From: Solen grandis
Lineage: Eukaryota > Mollusca > Bivalvia > Adapedonta > Solenidae
NCBI GenBank assembly: GCA_021229015.1
Contig: CM037788.1
Span: 41,458,049-41,522,048, forward strand
DNA length: 64,000 nucleotides
Reading direction: 5' to 3'
The notes beneath the pieces are model-generated. The model was not told the DNA's origin, searched no databases, and was given only the letters and a program-made list of their open reading frames with translations. Positions 56,630 to 64,000 of the stretch are shown here, one piece after another. A program made the position numbers and the translations under genes. Within the stretch, counting starts at the first letter, position 1. Every line of letters starts with the position of its first letter.

Positions 56630-57555
56630 TAAGAAACTGATCAGGTAATGATGACCTTAACATGTTAAGAAGTGTAACCCCTCTCCTCAAAATACACGTT
56701 GTTTCAAAGTCGAATTAAAGTAAACTATTTCATGTCAAAAAAAAAGGGTAACATAACTTAAATACCATATAACTTACATAGAATTGTTCTTCATGCAGGG
56801 CATCATCTTTGCGATGTTTTGTGTTCATTGTTAGGATAGGTAATGGTAAAGTTAAGAAATCTCCAGCACTTGTTTATTTCTCTGGAGGATTCCATTTTTC
56901 TCATCCGTGAAATTCACTGAGTAGTGCGGTGTACGCAATATGATTATTTAAGTGCTGTTTTCCCTTTAGGGCCATTCATTTTTGTCAGTCGCCCCATGGC
57001 CTACTGAGACGACGGTTCCCCGTTTCCTTGACCATTCCTTTGGGTGTACCTCGAACTATCATTTCTACTAAACTGCTGGTTTGAGGTTCTATTTCTAGGG
57101 CATTGACCGGGGGAGTTACATTTGTAACATAACCTCTGACCTTGTACGTTGGAAGATTTCTGCTTGTTTACTAAAAAGATGCTCTCTAATCTTTCTAACC
57201 TAGCGTCTAGTTTTTGAAGGAGGGGTGAGAAAGTGGGGTCAATGCTCTTGTTAAAGGGATCACCTACTTCACTGTAAATTAAAAGAAAAATATGGAAATA
57301 GAATCCTCCAGAGAAATAAACATGTGCTGGAGATTTCTATTACCCATATCTTACAATGAATACAAAACATCGCAAATATGAAGCACTGAAGAACAATTCT
57401 ATGTAAGTAATATGGTATTTAAGTTATGTTAAACTTTTTTGACATGAACTTTGACTTTGAAACAACGTGTATTTTAAGGAAAGGGATTACACATCTTAAC
57501 ATTAAGGGATTACACATCTTAACATTAAGGTCATCATGACCTGACCAGTTTCTTA
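56630..57555. mobile_element. foldback element with 250-bp inverted ends
   Basis: The left arm TAAGAAACTGATCAGGTAAT.. is inverted on the right as ..GACCTGACCAGTTTCTTA. Pairing continues through CTCCAGCACTTGTTTATTTC and GGAGGATTC. The right arm has a 23-bp tandem duplication (GGATTACACATCTTAACATT). The 340-bp interior carries a gag-like exon. Absent from the paralogous locus. Confidence 0.8.
57001..57271 (-). pseudogene. gag-like zinc-knuckle exon inside the foldback element
   Basis: Acceptor tttcttttaatttacag, then an open frame of about 89 codons to TAG: EVGDPFNKSIDPTFSPLLQK, LDARLERLESIFLVNKQ, then CYKCNSPGQCPRNRT. The leucine-rich stretch followed by a CCHC knuckle is the C-terminal end of retrotransposon Gag proteins. 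The knuckle is shortened: the His and spacer before the last Cys are missing, so it cannot bind zinc in the usual way. It has no ATG. Confidence 0.5.
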
Positions 57556-57902
57556 CAGTACAAAAAAAAAACTGCTATAATTCGTCAAATTTCCCATTTT
57601 TCTCTTGAATTGATTTATCATAGACTTAAAGCATATATCAAACGAAAAACATATTAAAACATCAGGAAAAACTTGTACAAATATATATACATTTTTGTTG
57701 TAAATCTTCATATGACAGTTTGATATTTTCCCCATTTATAAAATAGCAACACTACAATCCCTGGTAAAGTACAAAATTTTATACAAATTTCTTAGAACAA
57801 GCGGTTCAGAAAATAATCATATGTTATATAAAACATAAAATTTAAATAAAATAAAATTTAATATGGGTTAACCATAAAAATATTAAGTAATAACAGTATC
57901 AA

Positions 57903-58503
57903 ACGGAGGCATAGAGGAGACATGGTGTTTTTCTTTTTTATTATCTCGTGGTCACGAGATATATTTAAGGAAAAAAACAACGAAAAACGAACTTGTCTAA
58001 TTCGTGGCCACGAGATATAACAAAGAAAAAAAAGATTATTAACCCGTGGCCACGAGATATAAGTAAGAAACGAGTTACTAAGGAAAACAAACTAATCTAG
58101 TAAACTTGTGGCCACGAGTTTAAAACTAAGAGAAAAAAAATCTCACTAACTCGTGGACACGACTTACTAATAAAAAAATCTCGCTAATTCGTGGCCACAA
58201 GTTACTAAGAAAAAACAAACTCGTGGCCACGAGTTAATATCTAAGATTTTTTTCTCGTGGCCACGAGATATAAGTAAGAAAAAAAATTCGAAAAAACAAC
58301 AACAACAACAACAACAAAACAAATAAATAAATATCGCTATCTCGTGGCCACGAATTAGACAAGTTCGTTTTTGTGTTTTTTTTCTTAGTTATTTCTCGTG
58401 GCCACGAATTAGACAAGTTCGTTTTTCGTTTGTTTGTTTCTTAGTTATATTTCGTGGCCAAGAGATAATAAAAAAAAACACCATGTCCCCTCTGTGGCTC
58501 CGT
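57903..58503. mobile_element. foldback element made of CTCGTGGCCACGAG palindromes
   Basis: Termini ACGGAGGCATAGAGGAGACA plus TGGTGTTTTTC are inverted at the right end (ACACCATGTCCCCTCTGTGG plus CTCCGT). Between them I count eleven copies of the 14-bp palindrome CTCGTGGCCACGAG or one- to three-base variants, 33-85 bases apart, in A-rich spacers. AGTAT lies just outside both ends and once in the paralogous empty site at 50218. No coding capacity. Confidence 0.85.
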
Positions 58504-59215
58504 AGTATGACGTATTACCTGATCTTCTATTTTTAAGCTCAGTAAAAACACCGAATATTAGGTATTGACTGCTTCCTAAGTTCTTTTCGGGTACAATGTG
58601 AGCACAGACTTGAAATGATAATCATAATTATCATATTAAGTGGCTTTTTTCCATAGCATGATTTATTTAAAATCATGTAACAGATAATGACACTTCTTGA
58701 AGAAAAAATCCACAATTTATATATGCAACTTCCCCAGAGACAAATTCATAATTTTGTACTGTACATAAACAAATGTACAGCTAAAGATTTATTTTCTTAA
58801 TAAATAAAGCATTTCATTTCCAAGTAATTTGTTACTTATTTTAAGTTTTAAAAGTATACGCATCCATAAAAGTTATCTGAAAAGGCTTATACAAAAACTA
58901 TTTGACCAAGTACGTACAATCTTAGTACGAAAAAATCACTGTAACAATTTTCCGATTTATATTAATTTTCAATACACAAACTTCTGTTACTGTAGTTATG
59001 GTTGATTAAGATACCCTTTGCTTTTTAAATTTTGCTTTTTTATGGAGAACTTTCGAAATACCCTCAATTATCACGTTTTGACAGATCTAGGGGACTTCCA
59101 AAAATGACGTCATCGAAAGTAATTCAGGAAGGGCTTTTAAAAAAAGGAACGGTATTTTTGCATGCCAGTCATATTAACAATGATATTGTATTATCATTGT
59201 CAATTTTAGATAGAT

Positions 59216-59859
59216 TATGAAATGAAATATGGTGTCTCTGACCATTGTACCAACTGAGGAAATCTGAGGAAATAAAATTGTTCTAATTTAAGATATTCGA
59301 AAAATTAAACGACATTTATCCACAATTACACAAATACTATGATTGATAAAAAAAATTGAAAAAAAAACAACACAAAACATTCTATCTTCCCTTGATACAT
59401 TCTGATATTGATACAAACTTAGATCATATAGGTCAAAGTTAGAAATGGCCTCAACTCCTCAAAGAAAATGTGTGGGCATTAAAATCCTGTCCCCGTGCAG
59501 AACAAAGTATAATTGGTAAATTTGATATAAAGAATAGTTGTTTTCACAAAGATACATTATAGGAAACTATATCAAGGACCATAACTCTTGTGTGAGCATG
59601 GACTTCTGCCTTCAATGAAAGCCACATATGATAACAAGTCTTGTAAGATTGAAAAAAAAAATCCCTTATGTAGTGTAAGAGGAGTTGTGCCCACAAGGTT
59701 CTGCTTACATAAACTATATAAATAAAGTACCAAAGGGCCATAAGTTTTATATGAGCATAAAATCCAGCTTTCATACACAACAACATATAGTGGTAAATAG
59801 TGTGGGTAAGTTTGAACCAAATCCAAGGTTCTGTTATGTAGCTATATAGGGCCCCCCCG

Positions 59860-59898
<39 letters not shown>

Positions 59899-60894
59899 TA
59901 GGTTTTGCTACATAAAGTTACAAAGGGGCATTATTCTGGAAAATATGTAAGCATAAAATCCAGCCCCATGCACAACTACATATAAAGGCAAGTATTGTGG
60001 GTACCATCTTGTAGTGTGAGAGGATATTTTGTTAATGTACGGACAGACGAACGACTAGGGACGACTAGGGATTAGTTGCTCATATAACAATAGAGTTGAA
60101 AATTCGGCTGTAGTCAAATGTGCTTTTCTTTGTATAAAGTCTTTAGATGGTTTATTTAACAAATGTTTTTTTTAATTATTTCATAAATTAAATATGTTCG
60201 AGAATGAAATATCGATTTCCATTTCTAATATAGTTTTCGAATTACTAAAAGATACGAGTATAATGTAGGCAATAAACAAATATACGTTTGTCTTCTGTCA
60301 GAGAGAAAGTATTACTTAAATAGAAGCCAATTTGACTTAAAGGCTCATTATACTTCCAAAAGCAGTGTATATTCTTCGGACAGAAAAGCAAAGCAGTGCT
60401 ACCGATTGTTACGAGATGCAGTCTGTACATATTCGTAGACGACAACGATAATACAATGCATAAATAAGAAACTTTTAATAAAGATCATTCAATTGTTTAC
60501 AAAAATACATTTTGTAACTAATTTGCCCACTCGGCGTATCCTTGTCAATGTTTTCATATACATACCGTATGTCTCCGTTAACGAATCATAAGTGCATAAA
60601 TTGATGACGTAGAAGATAAACAAATTATGAATCAAATTATTTCCAATTATAGTCTTAATGAAAAAGGTAAACAATGAGAGTATTTTGACATCAATCCAAA
60701 ATACTAAATTGCGTAATGTGTTCAACAGTTTAAATAGATAAAATTTGTTGATATTAAATTATTTTTATTCAATGTTGTACCCAAATTAAAGATATTTTAG
60801 AGTATTCATTAGTTTATTTATATTGCATGTATTAAAAGTTGTATATTTATTTGATCAAGATTGATAAGGATACGGACAATCAATTAGGAAGTGT
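59216..60894. other. gene-free stretch with decayed tandem units
   Basis: Two or three units of about 140 bp between 59560 and 60080 (AAAGGGCCATAAGTTTTATA, AAATCCAGCTTTCATACACA) explain the overlapping minus-strand frames there. A C-run of 38 bases lies at 59860-59897. The rest is AT-rich without features. Confidence 0.45.
59860..59897. repeat. poly-C run (38 C)
   Basis: Preceded by GCCCCCCCG. The longest homopolymer in the window. Confidence 0.95.
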
Positions 60895-61215
60895 CATAAA
60901 CCACTACTTGATGACAGTTTGTCCCACCGACAGTATTTCAGTCATTTGGAGACGATGCCTACTTGAGACAGATATAGTGCTGCCACACTGCAGTATCACG
61001 CCGTAGACATGTGGCATGATACCACACCCGGCCAAATTATCCTGACACCGGACCAACCACTCCTGGAACTACCTCTTATTCTGAGCGCTAAGAGAGGGGG
61101 CTATACCAGTACCATTTTTAACGACTTTGGTATGTCGCGGCCGGGCCGGGAATCGAACCCACGACCTCCCGCTCCCGAGGCGGACGCGCTATTGATGAGA
61201 GTAGTTGCAAAGAGG
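60895..61215 (-). repeat. SINE with tRNA-like head, family 4
   Basis: On the minus strand the head has CGAGGGAGGT-type sequence and GGTCGTGGGTTCGATTCCCG (box B), then a long body with GGTCCGGTGTCAGGATAATT. The ORF here (SRPGRESNPRPPAPEADALL) is the translated tRNA head. Confidence 0.65.
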
Positions 61216-61411
61216 CCGCACAGAAATATTCAATGTACAATGTGATGAATGAGCTTAAAATTTATTTGTTTGATTTTATCATCTTTTATCACCCAGTGCA
61301 AAATAAAATTTCATGATCGCCATTTTATCGATTTGTTTATATCCTTTATGAATGACCTTTGGAAAAAAATATATATCAAGTAAATTTCATTACCTATGAC
61401 ATTTTGTATTT

Positions 61412-61429
61412 TGTGTGTGTGTGTGTGTG
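61412..61429. repeat. (GT)n microsatellite
   Basis: Nine GT units, followed by a second short GTGTGT run after a T tract. Confidence 0.85.
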
Positions 61430-61808
61430 GTTTTTTTGTGTGTGTTTTTTTAATTAATTAATATTTGAAGTCCTGATATATCTCATGTCTTAACTTTCAA
61501 GGCCACTGATGTAACAGATTAGAGTAGATTTTTTCTTCTTTTTGAAATCCATTTATATTTAATCTTTTTTTTTTTTGCATTTTTTTACACGTCTATGACA
61601 CGATATTTTGAAATCACAACATTGATAAATGAAATACCAGAAGCAACGCTTAATTAATAGCTAATTATTTCTCACAATAAATTAAATATCAGAATATCAG
61701 AAATGCTGCGCAGTTTTACGAGAATGTAAAGTTACCTGTTACTAATGATCACACACTTTTCAGTATTTTAGATGGATTTTAAAATTCTTCCTTTGTTTAC
61801 ATTTGTAG

Positions 61809-61855
61809 TCGGAAAGTATTACCGGCGACGGCCCTAAGATTTCGGAAATGCGAAC
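61809..61855 (+). CDS. weak exon candidate
   Basis: Acceptor tacatttgtag and donor GTAAGT bound 47 bases; the most protein-like frame reads SESITGDGPKISEMR. It does not join in frame to the candidate at 62078, so an exon between them or a false call must be assumed. Confidence 0.2.
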
Positions 61856-62077
61856 GTAAGTATAGAAAGCATGCATACACACATAATTATAAGAAACATT
61901 ACATAAAGCTGTCTCCCTCCAATTTACAAAATACTTAAATACAGAACAAAATTAGCCCTCCATCTAGGAATTCCGGCGGATCAATATAATTTCTCGGTAT
62001 TGTATACATGTAATAATCAATCAAAGTTTTCTTTGAATTTGGAGTTATTCTTTTATTTTTTAACATGTTTTATTCAG

Positions 62078-62234
62078 GTCCTGATAGGAAGTACCTACAC
62101 TTTCACCTGTATTGATCAATATGTTATTGATATCAATAAAAAATATGGCGACTATTCAAACGTCTATAATGTAGAACTACCTAAAACTTCATGTTGTTTT
62201 TTTCTTGAGAAAGGCATACTTTTGCCAAAATATT
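62078..62234 (+). CDS. weak exon candidate
   Basis: Acceptor catgttttattcag, then an open frame VLIGSTYTFTCIDQYVIDIN, KKYGDYSNVYN, with a possible donor GTAGAA at 62169, otherwise running to TGA at 62234. No domain recognised. Confidence 0.25.
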
Positions 62235-62870
62235 GAGTTAGAGTGAATTTAATTATTTATTTTATTATTTCCCTCTGGAAAACCAACATATTTGTTAAAT
62301 ATTGATTAGTTAACTGTTTCAATAACATGGTCTGAAGTCTCGATATTTTGTGCCAACTATGTAAGTTCTGGTAACATCAGTAATTGCATGATAAATCTTT
62401 TTCCAAAAACGGTTAAGTTTCGTTTTTTTTCCAACTGGAAACTAACTTTTGGCATTTTTTGATAATCTTTTTTCGGAGAAAAAAGTCGAGGTATTGCCTT
62501 CACTCTGGTGTCGTCATTATCGTTGGCGTGAAAAACTTTAACCTTGCCTATAACTTCTAAAATATTAAACCGTCTGCCATCAATCTTTATATACTTGTTC
62601 ACTATCACGTGGGCTACAGTCTTATCAAAGAACATAACACTTTGGTCCATACTGATCTAATTTATCTCCCCCACCTTTTTTAAAACAAAACAAAACAGAG
62701 CATTGATATCTGTGTGCGGTGCTCCTGTTCAGTATGTAGTTGTCCCTAGATTGCATTAATAATTGCATCTTTCTCTGCTGTTTCATAAGAATATTGTTTA
62801 GAATTTTATTTAAGTTTATGCCATAGTTTGTTTTTGTCTTGGGAATTGTCTTTTGATAACTCTAATCTAG
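62235..62870. other. gene-free stretch
   Basis: Contains an inverted piece of the AGCTTGCC repeat family (62460-62640), which produces a 97-codon minus-strand frame. Nothing else recognised. Confidence 0.4.
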
Positions 62871-63126
62871 TTGTATTGTTGTTGTATTGGGGTTTACCAT
62901 CGCTGCGATAGTATTTCAATCATATAGCGACGTCTAGCTTATTACAGGTGGGGGAAGACCCCAAGTACACAGAGGTACCCGGGTAGAACCACCGACCTAC
63001 CGCAAGCTAGCTGGAAGGCTTCCTCACATGAAAAATCCAAAGTCCCTACCGGAATTCGAACTCACAGCGGTGAGGGGCTGAGAGATTTGTAGTCCATGAC
63101 TGTAACCGCTCGGCCACGGCGGCCCC
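62871..63126 (-). repeat. tRNA-derived SINE, family 1, full-length copy
   Basis: The minus strand starts GGGGCCGCCGTGGCCGAGCG (box A with Ser/Leu-type TGGCCGAGCGGTTA), has GTGAGTTCGAATTCCGGTAG (box B), the family body, and a CAA tail. It shows the complete layout of the family in this window. Confidence 0.9.
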
Positions 63127-63207
63127 ACTTCAGAATCAGAATTGTTCCGCTGTTTGAAGTAAGCAGTTGGCCTGAACAGCTGGCTGTCGTTTATGGAATT
63201 CTGTAGT

Positions 63208-63224
63208 GGGGGGGGGGGGGGGGG
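63208..63224. repeat. poly-G run (17 G)
   Basis: Homopolymer beside the full-length SINE. Confidence 0.9.
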
Positions 63225-63478
63225 TTCCTCGCTGCTATATCTCCGATTCTAGATCTGAATTTGGACAATCGGATTGTTTGTGACCTTGTAATCTTTGAAC
63301 GTGTGTCTTTGCTGTAAACATTTTGTATATTTATCATCGCGGGTTCTAGTTAACGTGTTATTATGTCCCAAAAGCCAGACAAGTCGTTTAAACCGACTGA
63401 AAGCTAATATAGATCTACTTAAAAAAGACTCCTTCAAGGTCATATTGAGTTAATTTGCCATTTATTTGTGATTTCTAC

Positions 63479-63723
63479 CGATAAGAGAGAATAATTTCAA
63501 TGTTATAACTCCATCATCAACCGAAAACGGCATATTCTTGAATCGTGCTCCCCTATTGCCTTCATCATCGTGACGACCGCGATTCGTATCTAATACTGGG
63601 ATATTTCTACCTCTTAATGGCAGCCTTTGGACCAACAAACCAAACTTCGCCTGTTTGGTATCCAAAACCGTCCACATATTCGTTCCAGGTTCTATAAAAG
63701 TCAACACTTCCGTCCATGCGTTT
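63479..63723 (-). CDS. unrecognised exon candidate
   Basis: Strong acceptor ggttgggtgtttttcag and possible donor GTAGAA. The frame reads [80 protein letters not shown]. The pattern of alternating hydrophobics and Gly/Asp turns suggests an extracellular beta-rich domain. I do not recognise the family. Neighbouring exons would lie on both sides, one beyond the right edge. The plus-strand frame at 63627 is its shadow. Confidence 0.4.
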
Positions 63724-64000
63724 CTGAAAAACACCCAACCGTCATTGCAGAATCGGCTGTAGGACTGCAAACTTTGGGTGTAGGATGTATCGGCCTTTGT
63801 AAACTTTACATCTTCAATGATTCTTTTGTGAAATTATTCACACGTGCCTAAACCAGTTTACGAGTTCAAGTCCTTGGCACCATTTCCATTGTCGACAAAA
63901 TCAAATTTGTGTTCAACATCCATATGTTGACTTCAAGATCAGGATTAAGGAATAAATCAACATTGCTGTTACAGGAACATATTTTCGTTGACCTTTCGTA

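Larger units (their letters stand above)
56445..59215. repeat. segmental duplication, copy 2 (interrupted by two foldback elements)
   Basis: The paralogue of 47660-50840, in the same orientation. The Penelope-like element is absent here. Foldback elements at 56630-57555 and 57903-58503 split it into three pieces. Confidence 0.75.

Noticed and set aside
57903..58503. CRISPR-like array of palindromic repeats
   Set aside because: Spacing is irregular and A-rich, repeats are only 14 bp, and terminal inverted repeats enclose the block.
60895..61245. ORF with SRPGRESNPRPPAPEADALL as a conserved protein
   Set aside because: This peptide is the translation of a tRNA-like SINE head, a frequent source of false annotations.
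62357..62650. 97-codon minus-strand ORF starting MDQSVMFFDKT
   Set aside because: Its middle part is the inverted AGCTTGCC repeat also seen near 29400; no splice signals or domain.

Overview
The window looks like nuclear DNA from a mollusc, most probably a marine bivalve. It is AT-rich, its genes are short exons with GT/AG introns, and it is crowded with SINEs, MITEs, foldback elements, microsatellites and a repeat family that opens with AGCTCACCTGAGC and ends near GGGCCATCTTGGCCC, which I know from bivalve genomes. The bivalve assignment is inference; the eukaryotic gene structure is read directly from the sequence. There are no rRNA genes, no convincing intact tRNA genes and no CRISPR array. 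One 100-base N gap lies at 36201-36300.

Region 1-5 kb (+ strand) carries internal exons of a gene resembling the beta-sandwich part of hemicentin/VWA7-type proteins. It enters from the left edge; a 22-nt microexon and a possible last exon are weaker calls. Region 5-16 kb is repeat-rich intergenic or intronic sequence with two related MITEs, several tRNA-derived SINEs, a 22-bp CpG-rich minisatellite and an unrecognised two-exon coding fragment (11882-12159).

Region 16-34.4 kb (+) appears to hold one gene. It begins with tiny exons (MLSRGKRA, then VDAALGKTRK) and ends in a basic exon with a PWSKEEKNAV motif. Before the last exon lie three copies of a phase 1-1 cassette exon at 28, 30 and 33 kb, two of them almost identical. 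Its introns hold a 4.3-kb TIR element with TCGA duplications, a second TIR element, a TTAA-flanked element whose empty site survives in the paralogous copies, and many copies of the AGCTCACC repeat. Region 34.5-39.5 kb is repeats, including a CG-rich inverted pair of tandem arrays interrupted by the assembly gap.

Region 43.4-51.6 kb (- strand) is the best gene of the window. A six-exon model with compatible splice phases and a TATA box encodes a 375-residue secreted protein: signal peptide, ShKT domain, Ly6/uPAR-like cysteine module, Thr/Pro-rich linker, and a von Willebrand A domain with a degraded metal site. A dead Penelope-like retroelement with a hammerhead-like RNA motif sits antisense in intron 1. 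The DNA around that element (47.7-50.8 kb) is duplicated at 56.4-59.2 kb, where two different foldback elements have inserted: one carrying a gag zinc-knuckle exon, the other built of eleven CTCGTGGCCACGAG palindromes. The last 5 kb are repeats plus weak exon candidates on both strands.
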